From positions 1-14,731 of the forward strand of contig JANBQS010000608.1 of the NCBI GenBank assembly GCA_027577415.1: 14,731 nt of DNA, given 5' to 3'. The position numbers and the translations under genes are program-made. This document shows, in pieces, positions 7,687-14,731 of the stretch. The notes beneath the pieces are model-generated. The model saw only the letters and a list, made by a program, of their open reading frames with translations, searched no databases and was not told the DNA's origin. Origin of the DNA: Coemansia sp. RSA 922 (taxonomy: Eukaryota > Kickxellomycota > Kickxellomycetes > Kickxellales > Kickxellaceae). The first letter of the stretch is position 1. Every line of letters begins with the position of its first letter.

Positions 7687-7987
7687 GACAGCAAATAATT
7701 ATGTATGCAAGTTAGTGCAGTTTATTGTGTGTATAGGTCATTAAAAAGTGGTCATTATAAAAAAGCTAGAGCTATTGTATATGTACTAAACACTGACTTT
7801 CATGCTGTTTAGCTATAGCTAAGTCGAGCTCTGAAATATCAAGCTGGGGCACTCGATTGGATAAAGGGCTAGAAGGTAGAAAGTGTAAACTTCCCAGGAG
7901 TTCAGAAGGACTGAAGAACTAATTAAGAATTCCAGGTGCCTTGCTTGACATAGTACTCATTGGTAAAGATTATGAGGTTAATTAATC

Positions 7988-8308
7988 CTATGTTGGTTGA
8001 ACAAAATCAGACCTTTCTATAGGATTAAGTTTAGTTCCATTATATGTAAGATTGAAACCTACTACATTGATGGTAGCACCAGATCCTGGATGAACTTCTT
8101 GACCACAATGTATTGATATACTTCCAATATTAGTTATATCAAACATGTGCATACGGTTATGTTCAAGGCCCCTAAAAAAATTCTTAGCATCATCATCAAG
8201 TGGTCCAATTTTTTGTGCCAAGAACTCAAAAAATCTATCAAACAAGGCATCTATATTGATATCTTTGAGTGTGCCCCGTCCTCCAATTATTTCATCATCA
8301 GTTGCCAT
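7988..8308 (-). CDS. ORF C, small orphan protein of the shared-promoter family
   Basis: A 106-residue protein that I do not recognise. By eye: an acidic start (MATDDEIIGG), an amphipathic helix (IDALFDRFFEFLAQKIG, about 19-35), a second short helix (DAKNFFRGLEHN), then strands around a loop containing HPGSGAT and a hydrophobic strand (INVVGFNLTYNG). It has one Cys, no signal peptide and no membrane segment. The helix-then-hairpin order matches ORF B and, more weakly, ORF A. The ATG is 117 bases from a TATA box in the shared promoter. On the other side, the neighbour is CDC5, divergently transcribed with about 980 bases between the two ATGs. Function unknown; a regulatory or interaction role would be guesswork. 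Confidence 0.6.
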   Translation of the reverse strand: MATDDEIIGGRGTLKDINIDALFDRFFEFLAQKIGPLDDDAKNFFRGLEHNRMHMFDITNIGSISIHCGQEVHPGSGATINVVGFNLTYNGTKLNPIERSDFVQPT

Positions 8309-8399
8309 GTTAAACTACTTCTATGCTTGTGAGGGCTAAAAAATGCTACTGGTAAAGAGATGGAGTGGAAGGTGTTGTTTGGATAGAGAATTTTTGAGA

Positions 8400-8447
8400 A
8401 AAGTGGGTGCCTCTCCGGCATTCTTTTTATATCAAGGAGTGGCCAGA
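8400..8447 (-). promoter_or_regulatory. Core promoter of ORF C
   Basis: Minus strand: TCTGGCCACTCCTTG, ATATAAAA (plus 8425-8432), then GAATGCCGGAGAGG and CACCCACTTTT. 44 of 48 bases are shared with the ORF B promoter. The pyrimidine-rich leader that follows (CCTTCCACTCCATCTC) resembles the leaders of A and B. Confidence 0.7.
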
Positions 8448-8544
8448 CAAAAAGGAGTGGTAGACAAAAATCGGGACGGAGCTTGCAGTCAAGTTGTTTA
8501 GCCGCACCCTCCAGCCTACCAAGCTTGGCCTTAGTCAAGTGCCC

Positions 8545-8554
8545 ATGACGTAAT
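8545..8554. promoter_or_regulatory. CRE/ATF-like site ATGACGTAAT
   Basis: TGACGTA core about 120 bases upstream of the ORF C TATA box. It corresponds in the cassette alignment to the region of ORF A that holds TGACGTA at 3392-3398. It is a candidate bZIP site; the assignment is by motif only. Confidence 0.35.
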
Positions 8555-8640
8555 ATAGTGCATTGACTGTGAGCTTATTCAAAGTTGGGAGGCCAATAAA
8601 CAAAGAAAGCTTTTCCAGAAAAGCTAAAAAAAACTTTGGT

Positions 8641-8857
8641 TCTGCCTTTGCCAAAAGGGCTCAAATACGTCATAAATGACGTCAATTGCTAAATATTTCT
8701 TGTGAATGCTAAATTTAGCCTACACACATAGAAAGGCAAAAGCTTTATGTCGTCTTTGCTGAAAGTGTTATAATACGTCATCAATGACGTATATCGACAA
8801 ATTATGCTCGTGAATGCTAAATTTAGCTTGCACACGTGTAGGAAAAGCAACATAAAA
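8641..8857. repeat. 108-bp tandem duplication with bZIP-type palindromes upstream of ORF C
   Basis: Two consecutive units (8641-8748 and 8749 to about 8857) align over their whole length: CTTTGCCAAAAGG/CTTTGCTGAAAGT at the start, GTGAATGCTAAATTTAGC in both, and ACACACAT/ACACGTGT later. Each holds a palindrome: TACGTCAT-AA-ATGACGTC at 8666-8683 and the perfect TACGTCAT-CA-ATGACGTA at 8774-8791. Cassette B has only one corresponding unit (about 5015-5110) and has lost the palindrome. This is probably an upstream activating region for ORF C, or shared with CDC5. Confidence 0.65.
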
Positions 8858-9146
8858 GAGACTTCATGTTTCACTGCCCGGTCGTAGAGGATGAGAGGAC
8901 AGGGCTATGGTTGCGATTGAATGTGAATGGCAAAGTCTCCTCGCCTGCAATCAACGGCAATGGCCAGGCAGAATACCTCCCAACTGCCTGAACTGCTCCA
9001 AAACAGTAGACACTTGGCAGGGATTGGGATTTTTTACTACTTTAGAAAGCTTGGCATGTAGGCACAAACTAAGACCATCGTCGTAGGCTTCCCAGTCGAC
9101 CACCAATCAATCACGCAAGTCTTGTGCTAGAACTTACTGAAAATCC

Positions 9147-9288
9147 AAAAAAAAAAAAAAAAAACCCATCATTTCTGCCTCCTACAAGAAAACATCACGA
9201 CAAAAATGGATAGATTGGAAAAAAAAAAAAAAACCAAGTATTATCCCTTTTTCTATTTTTTTTTGTTTTATTTATCAATTCTTGACAA
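9147..9288 (+). promoter_or_regulatory. Poly(dA:dT) promoter region and leader of CDC5
   Basis: An A18 run (9147-9164), an A15 run (9219-9233) and a T-rich stretch (about 9246-9275) lie directly before the CDC5 ATG. Such tracts exclude nucleosomes in fungal housekeeping promoters. No TATA box is seen, in contrast to ORFs A-C. Confidence 0.45.
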
Positions 9289-11688
9289 ATGAGAATTCAT
9301 TTGAAGGGCGGAGTGTGGAAGAACACAGAGGATGAGATCCTCAAGGCAGCGGTGATGAAGTACGGCAAAACCCAGTGGGCGCGTATTTCATCGTTACTCG
9401 TTCGAAAGACGCCAAAGCAGTGCAAGGCGCGGTGGTACGAGTGGCTAGACCCTAGTATCAAGAAAACCGAGTGGTCCAAAGAAGAAGACGAAAAACTGCT
9501 ACACTTGGCAAAGCTTATGCCGACACAGTGGCGGACAATAGCACCGATTGTCGGCCGTGCACCTGCACAATGCCTGGAGCGGTACCAACGACTACTAGAC
9601 GAGGCCGAGGCCCGCGCAACTGGCGAAGACGATGGCCTAGGCCTACAAGGTGCAGCTGGCACCGAGGGTCAGGCGGAGGCCCGGAGACTGAGGCCAGGCG
9701 AGATTGACCCCAACCCCGAATCCAAAGCAGCACGACCGGATCCAGTCGATATGGACGAGGACGAGAAAGACATGTTGTCGGAGGCTCGCGCACGCTTGGC
9801 CAACACCCAAGGCAAAAAGGCCAAACGCAAGGCACGCGAGAGACAACTCGAAGAGGCCAGACGACTCGCCACACTGCAAAAGCGACGTGAACTAAAGGCG
9901 GCGGGCGTAGACCTGAAAATCAAAAAGAAAAAGAAGGACAAATTACACTTGGACTACAACGCCGAGATTCCTTACGAAAAGCGGCCAATGCCCGGGTTCT
10001 ACGACACAACAACAGAGCTAGCCCAAGCCGATAAAGGTGCCGAGTCGCTGAGGGGCAGGTTCTTGGATAGCTTGGAGTCAAAGAGCAGAGTAGAGCGTGA
10101 GGCGGATGAGAGGAACGAAGTTAAGCGTAAGCGCGATAACAAGGGCGTAGCGTTTGTACGCGCTTCTGACCAAAGGACTATCGAGGCGTTTGCCGAGAAC
10201 GAGGAAGTCGATCAGCTTGCCAAGCGCTCACGCTTGGTATTGCCTGCGCCGCAAGTCAACGACGGAGAGCTCGAGACGATTGCCAAGCTTGGTCAACAGA
10301 GCGTAATGGCCCGCGATCTCGTAGCCGGTGGGTCAGCAGATACGCTGCTGGGCGACTATGCCGATACTTCTTCCGTAGCTGCGCGTACACCCCGCACTCC
10401 TGCGCAGTCTAACCGAGTCATGAATGAGGCCCTGGCCCAGCGAGCCCTGGCTGCCCGGCCAACGCCGCTACTAGGTGGCGAGAGCTCTAGCCAGGCTGAT
10501 CTTCGCGGCGAGGGTACTGGGTATGACGGCGTCTTACCGCGCGGGGCAGATGCTGCTACGCCAAATCCATTAGCCTTATCACTGCGCCCAAATGCAAGCT
10601 CCTCTGGGGCTGCTGCTTCTACGGCCCGCGACGAGTTGGGGCTCAACACTCCGTTGCACAGCGTAGGCACGACAGCTCGCGAACAAAAGATGGCTGGGCG
10701 CAGCCTGCGTGAGCAGCTAGCACTCAAGCTTGCAAAGCTCCCGGCGCCAAAGAACGAGCTTGAAATCGTAGTTCCCGAGATTGTTCCTGAATCCGAGGCT
10801 TTGGAGATCGCATCGGCCGCACAAGCTGTCGAGGACCAAGCTGACGTCGAGCGCCGCATGGAGAAAATGCGCATCGAGGAGGCAGAATTGGAAATGCGCC
10901 GCCGCACAAAGTGCGTGCAACTCGATCTCCCACGCCCCAATGCCATTCCGACGAGTACTCTAGCCGTGGCAGCCGATCCAAGCATCCCGGAGGCCGTGCT
11001 TGGCTTGATCGGCAGCGAGATGCGCGCTCTTATGCTATGCGATGCAAGGAAGTACCCGGTCCCTGATATGCCTCTGTTGCGGCCAGCTCACCCCTCTGAC
11101 GCGCAGCTTGACGACATTGCCGACAGTTTATTGGAGGCCGCAAAGACTTTGGTAGACGAAGAGATGAGCAATATGCCCGAAGACGTGCGCGAGCTGTACC
11201 AACAGCTAGGGGAGCGTACTGGCCACAGTATATGGCATACAGCCGAGGACGCCGAGACATGGCTGCCTCAGGCTAAGCGATTTGTGGACACCGATAAGGT
11301 CAGCAACGCCGAGTGGATTGAAAAGCATCGGCTGGATTTGGCCAGTCGCCGAGAGTTGATGGCTGAGGAGGCTGCTCGTGCCACCAAGATCGAGAAGAAG
11401 CTGGGCGTTACGCTGGGTGGGTACCAAGCGCGGTCCAAGACGCTAGACGGCAAGATTGCTGAGGCCTTCAAGGCCTTTGAACAGGCGAAGCTCGACTCGG
11501 AGGCATTTGGCGCGCTGTACGCAGCTGAGCAAGCGATAATCCCAGCGAGGATTGAAAAGGCCCAGGCTGAGCTTCGCAAAGTGGAGACACGTGAGAGCCA
11601 ATTGCAAGCCGAGTACCAGGAACTGATTGAGCGCAGAAATGCACTAGCTGTTGCTGCTGCGTCGTCCTCTTATCCTAGCCGCTCGTAG
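9289..11688 (+). CDS. CDC5: CDC5/CEF1 pre-mRNA splicing factor (Prp19 complex, Myb-related)
   Basis: The complete 799-residue protein is close to the length of human CDC5L. It opens with MRIHLKGGVW, the hallmark N-terminus, which fixes the start. Myb repeat 1 covers about 6-55 (W10, W30, W49) and repeat 2 about 58-105 (W62, W81, Y99 at the third position, as usual in this family). Next come the conserved PGEIDPNPE (136-144) and DMDEDE segments, the SEARARLANTQGKKAKRKARE block (164-184), a basic stretch IKKKKKDK (211-218; nuclear localisation) and DYNAEIPYEKRP. A TPRTPAQ motif follows in a low-complexity middle. LPAPKNELEIV precedes the conserved C-terminal part with long coiled coils that bind Prp19-complex partners. 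The protein is a scaffold of the active spliceosome and is essential in yeasts. There is no intron and the frame is intact. Confidence 0.97.
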   Translation: MRIHLKGGVWKNTEDEILKAAVMKYGKTQWARISSLLVRKTPKQCKARWYEWLDPSIKKTEWSKEEDEKLLHLAKLMPTQWRTIAPIVGRAPAQCLERYQRLLDEAEARATGEDDGLGLQGAAGTEGQAEARRLRPGEIDPNPESKAARPDPVDMDEDEKDMLSEARARLANTQGKKAKRKARERQLEEARRLATLQKRRELKAAGVDLKIKKKKKDKLHLDYNAEIPYEKRPMPGFYDTTTELAQADKGAESLRGRFLDSLESKSRVEREADERNEVKRKRDNKGVAFVRASDQRTIEAFAENEEVDQLAKRSRLVLPAPQVNDGELETIAKLGQQSVMARDLVAGGSADTLLGDYADTSSVAARTPRTPAQSNRVMNEALAQRALAARPTPLLGGESSSQADLRGEGTGYDGVLPRGADAATPNPLALSLRPNASSSGAAASTARDELGLNTPLHSVGTTAREQKMAGRSLREQLALKLAKLPAPKNELEIVVPEIVPESEALEIASAAQAVEDQADVERRMEKMRIEEAELEMRRRTKCVQLDLPRPNAIPTSTLAVAADPSIPEAVLGLIGSEMRALMLCDARKYPVPDMPLLRPAHPSDAQLDDIADSLLEAAKTLVDEEMSNMPEDVRELYQQLGERTGHSIWHTAEDAETWLPQAKRFVDTDKVSNAEWIEKHRLDLASRRELMAEEAARATKIEKKLGVTLGGYQARSKTLDGKIAEAFKAFEQAKLDSEAFGALYAAEQAIIPARIEKAQAELRKVETRESQLQAEYQELIERRNALAVAAASSSYPSRS

Positions 11689-12317
11689 TGGATATGTGGC
11701 AGTGCGTGTATGTTGCTTGACAAATTTTTAATATACTTTCACTCTTTGTTTACGAGAGACAAGACCTTGAACTGTGTCATGGTAGTTCACTCGGTGTTAA
11801 GGCGTGTCTGTCAAGATAAAAAAGAATGAGCACTTAACTGGCCCATGTATCGCAATTGCCCCCCATTACCCTGATTCAGACAATGGCTCATGCGGGAGTA
11901 TGTCTGCGGGTAAGGGGGACACACTGAAAAAAACATATCCAAGCCTCCTCTGAACACTCTGCTCATCACTAGGAAAACAGCCCAACATGCAAGCCACTCG
12001 GCTTACATACGACAAAAAAAAGCATGTCTTCCCCAAGGTTCCAAAATAGACAACCCGCAGACCCCTCGCATTTACTGAAAGATCCAACCTGGTTGTTAAT
12101 AGCCCTGTGTGCAGTTTTGTTCCTTCTTGTCTCCCTTTGAAACATTTTTCATCTCTTCAAGTCTTCTCTTTGATATTTTTTATTATTTCTGAATCCATTG
12201 CACAGCGAGCGCCTACAAACAATGGTTGTCAACATATTGATCCTTCTTTCGGAGGCGGTCTCCGTTTTTGTCCTGATGATTGCGCTCCTTATTTTTACTA
12301 GTGACTTTTCTGCCCTG
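11689..12317. other. Intergenic region between CDC5 and the F-box-like gene
   Basis: About 630 bases. TTTTTAATATACTTT just after the CDC5 stop may serve 3' end formation. A pyrimidine-rich stretch at about 12110-12190 precedes the next gene. An in-frame ATG at 12222 would add a hydrophobic N-terminal extension of 32 residues to that gene, but I prefer the start at 12318. No RNA gene or repeat is seen. Confidence 0.4.
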
Positions 12318-14131
12318 ATGGAACTAGTGGATCCCAAACCCCCACTTTTGCGTGTCTCGTCCACCAGACCCGCTCACCATGCCACTTCAAAGCCACTGCT
12401 GCTGCCGCTGCCGCTACTGCCGCCACCATTATTTACGTTTCAAACACTGCCGATCCTGATCGTGTACAAGATCGTCGAGTATTTGGAAGGACGCTCCAAA
12501 TACTTTCTCGGTCTCGATATCGACAAGCACAACAAACTCAAGACTGCTCTAGTTCCCTTGCTTTCAGTGAGCGAGCGCTGGCGTATAGCAGCGCTAGAGT
12601 CCATTTGCGATAACTGTGCACTCAATTTCGACGCCTCTTACGATGATATCAAAATAGTTTTTCCTGCGTGGCCCGCCGACTTTCAGCATTTACATCTTCG
12701 TAAGGCGAGTTTCGTTAAACGCGTTGTCTTTTCAGCTACACTTGAAAGAGCCGTAATGGGCAGAATGGCGAAGGACGTGACACTTTGGCTGCAGTTCCGT
12801 GGTGTAGTAGCTCCAAATGCAAAGACGATGCTACTTTGTTTGAGAAATCCAAACGATCAAACCGCGAACTCCGACAACAACCCGATCTCTGCACTAACAT
12901 TGGCTATTGGTCAATGGCCTATCGCTTTGTTTGCTCGATATCTTCTACGAATGGTTCCCTCGGTGATGGATATAACTGTATCTTTCCCTCCATTGATAGG
13001 GCGCAGTCAGAACTTTTGTGGCTCTACAATCCTCTGATATCGACGCTGTGCCAAGGCGGCATAAAAACATTGCATGCCTATTCCGTAGAGGGTACTATCC
13101 CGATTTCGCTCAACATTCTAGGCGTATCCGGACTAACGAGTATTACGAATGGAGTCAACGTAGCCTGTGCCCCGTTTGCTAGGCTGATCTATCTCAACGC
13201 GCCGACTTTAAAAACTATCGGATTCAGGTTTGCGGCGGAAGACGATTGGCGCAATATGATCTATGGACATTCGGAGACGCCTGCATTCTACCTTTGTTTG
13301 ACTACGCTTACTCTGACGATTGTTGACATACCCTTTGATACGACTTGGGCAGCTATCGACGGTGGAGTGTCATTTCCCGCTCTGTCAACATTGGATGTCA
13401 GTGACAGATATCCATTCGACGACGACCTGCTGTTTAGGGGCAATGGCAGAACGATGAAGAACCTGCGTCTTCCATTCAGGGCGATGGCAAGAAACATATT
13501 GACTAGATTCAATATTCTTAAGCGCAGCGGCGTTTCGCGAATGGACTCGGTTAGTATCGGTGCTATATATAACGAAGATATCGCGTTTATGACTGAAAGG
13601 GCTGATATACTCACCAATCAACAGGTGCATCAAATATTGGAGACGGCGACAAAATTCAGTGTTATGAGTGAAATATCTGACGGGGATATATCCCGAGCTA
13701 TCCTAGTCGCACCTAACACGTCGGTCCTTCAGCATTTGGAGTTTGGTAGCAGGGTTAAAGTCATGTGCTATGGCGTAATTGGATTTATAGCTGCTCTTCC
13801 AAGCCTGGTTAGCTTGACGTGCTCGTTGACAGACCGGAGACTGGCTGATAAGGTGGCCCCACAGAGCAAGTATCCTCGTAGCCTGCTCTCGACGAGATAT
13901 CCCTTGAGCAAAAACTTTAGGTTCTTGCGTGTTCACCATACAATGAATGCCTCGGCCAGCACTATCGCAAAGATTTCTATGCTTGTTGCCATTGCGTGCC
14001 CTAATTTTTCTCATGTGGATGTGGCTCCCGAGTTGCGCAATGCTTTTAGCCGCGAGATTGCCTGGGGTACGTATAATCGTCCATTTGAGCCATACGCCGA
14101 CTCTATTCGCCATCTTATTTACAAGGAGTAG
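12318..14131 (+). CDS. F-box/LRR-like protein with a frame change near base 13000 (possible pseudogene)
   Basis: Two overlapping frames read as one protein of about 600 residues. The first (ATG 12318) has a Pro/Leu-rich lead, then an F-box-like segment LPILIVYKIVEYLEG with SVSERWRIAALESIC, and runs to a stop at 13037. The second is protein-like from about 13001 (AQSELLWLYNPL) to 14131, with LRR-like strands (GLTSITNG, LKTIGFRF, FPALSTLDV, VLQHLEF). F-box proteins select substrates for SCF ubiquitin ligases; many Kickxellales seem to carry such genes in number, which is recollection rather than a search. The join needs a -1 shift at a GGG (12999-13001), consistent with a one-base deletion or assembly error. 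A 44-base GT-AG intron at 12963-13006 would also restore the frame, but would delete a strand (MDITVSF). Open frame upstream of 13001 in the second frame is not protein-like. Confidence 0.65.
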
Positions 14132-14685
14132 TAACACCTAAGGTTTAATACTGGCATCTGTTTTTTGCAATATATTACTCTACTATGTTGATATCAATGT
14201 AACCTGCAAATCAATAGTTGCTAATAGTATGCCATATCGGAAAATGCTCATACAAGAATTAATATTGTTGTGTGGGGGGTGAAGCAATGATATAGAATAG
14301 GGAAAGCTAGCGAATATGTGTTGGTAAAATAGTGGAAAAGTGAAAGTAAATTAATATTATCCTGATTTGTCGCACACCTACTATTTAAGTTGCTACAATA
14401 CTGCTTTCTTCTATGACCTCGGGAGTTTGCAATCCTTTGTAATAGCCTTGGTGTGTCGGTGCAAGGGAGCATCCACAGAATGGTCGCGTATAATGGTTGT
14501 TGGCATAGATTATTCGGCGTGGCTTGAGCTGGTCCAATGTTACGAGTCAGTAATGACTACGCGGACAACAAACTCTTCAGCTTTCTTGTATTCTTTGTGC
14601 GTAATATATATTTGCACTGTACGCAAACTATCTTACTGTTTTCTTCGAATGTGTTTGCTGGTGCAGCGTCTCGGATTCACTCCAC
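14132..14685. other. AT-rich 3' flank, no gene seen
   Basis: About 550 bases. CAATATATTACTC shortly after the stop may contribute to 3' end formation. A minus-strand frame of 74 codons (14248-14472) has no protein-like features. Base composition turns GC-richer after about 14650. Confidence 0.35.
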
Positions 14686-14731
14686 ATGGTGCTTTTCGAG
14701 TCCCAGTCGCAACGGCGCCTGCTCGCTTGGA
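14686..14731 (+). CDS. Possible 5' end of another gene, cut by the window
   Basis: ATG at 14686 opens a frame to the window end (MVLFESQSQRRLLAW). The local shift to GC-rich, codon-like sequence resembles the housekeeping genes. Too short to identify. The frame stays open for some distance upstream too, so the start is uncertain. Confidence 0.25.
   Translation, partial: MVLFESQSQRRLLAW

Larger units (their letters stand above)
7692..9192 (-). repeat. Cassette C: copy 2 of the duplicated unit
   Basis: Partner of 3818-5440, with the same element order: 3' flank, ORF, leader, TATA promoter, and about 700 bases of upstream DNA. It begins immediately after MITE-like copy 2. It differs from cassette B by a 108-base tandem duplication in the upstream region, an A18 run at 9147-9164, and a shorter spacer between the ORF stop and the TTTATTGTGTGT block. 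The ORFs in the two units are much less alike than their flanks. Confidence 0.75.

Noticed and set aside
10356..10985. 209-codon minus-strand frame inside CDC5
   Set aside because: A shadow of the GC-rich CDC5 coding strand, with Ser/Arg/Ala bias and no recognisable domain.
12785..13000. ATG at 12785 as the start of the long downstream frame of the F-box-like gene
   Set aside because: The residues from 12785 to 13000 in that frame are not protein-like, while the other frame carries the F-box-like and strand-rich sequence there.
1..14731. tRNA, rRNA or CRISPR features
   Set aside because: No tRNA-like B box with acceptor pairing, no rRNA-like sequence and no regularly spaced short direct repeats were found on either strand by reading.

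Overview
The window looks like a piece of an early-diverging fungal genome, most likely Kickxellomycotina (Coemansia/Linderina type). This rests on long, apparently intron-free housekeeping genes of moderate GC, a fungal-type mitochondrial cardiolipin synthase, a full-length CDC5/CEF1, and an F-box/LRR-like protein of a style I associate with Kickxellales. The taxonomic call is inference from the sequence alone.

Layout, left to right. (1) 2-1504 (+): the 3' two-thirds of a DEAH-box RNA helicase, closest to DHX35, cut by the window edge. (2) 1533-2486 (-): cardiolipin synthase, tail-to-tail with the helicase and only 28 bases from it. (3) About 2490-9250: an AT-rich accessory island with four small minus-strand ORFs, here called A (2833-3141), B (4269-4664), D (6400-6774) and C (7988-8308). 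(4) 9289-11688 (+): CDC5/CEF1, a core Prp19-complex spliceosome protein. (5) 12318-14131 (+): an F-box/LRR-like gene whose frame changes near position 13000. (6) A possible start of another plus-strand gene at the right edge.

The island is the interesting part. A, B and C share a compact TATA promoter at nearly the same distance (117-125 bases) from their ATGs, and encode short, mutually divergent, cysteine-poor proteins without signal peptides. B and C sit in two tandem copies of a 1.5-1.6 kb cassette. In that cassette the promoter (44 of 48 bases identical), the downstream flank and about 600 bases of upstream DNA align far better than the proteins do. Gene D, with an N-terminal hydrophobic segment, lies in a 2.25 kb segment between the two cassettes. 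That segment is bounded by two copies, in opposite orientation, of a roughly 200 bp terminal-inverted-repeat element (MITE-like). CRE/ATF-type sites (TGACGTCA and relatives) recur upstream of A, C and D. The best candidate for something undescribed is this family: small, fast-diverging proteins carried in cassettes with a conserved promoter. Its function cannot be read from the sequence.

The flanking genes are housekeeping (splicing helicase, cardiolipin synthesis, splicing scaffold) and show no functional link to the island.
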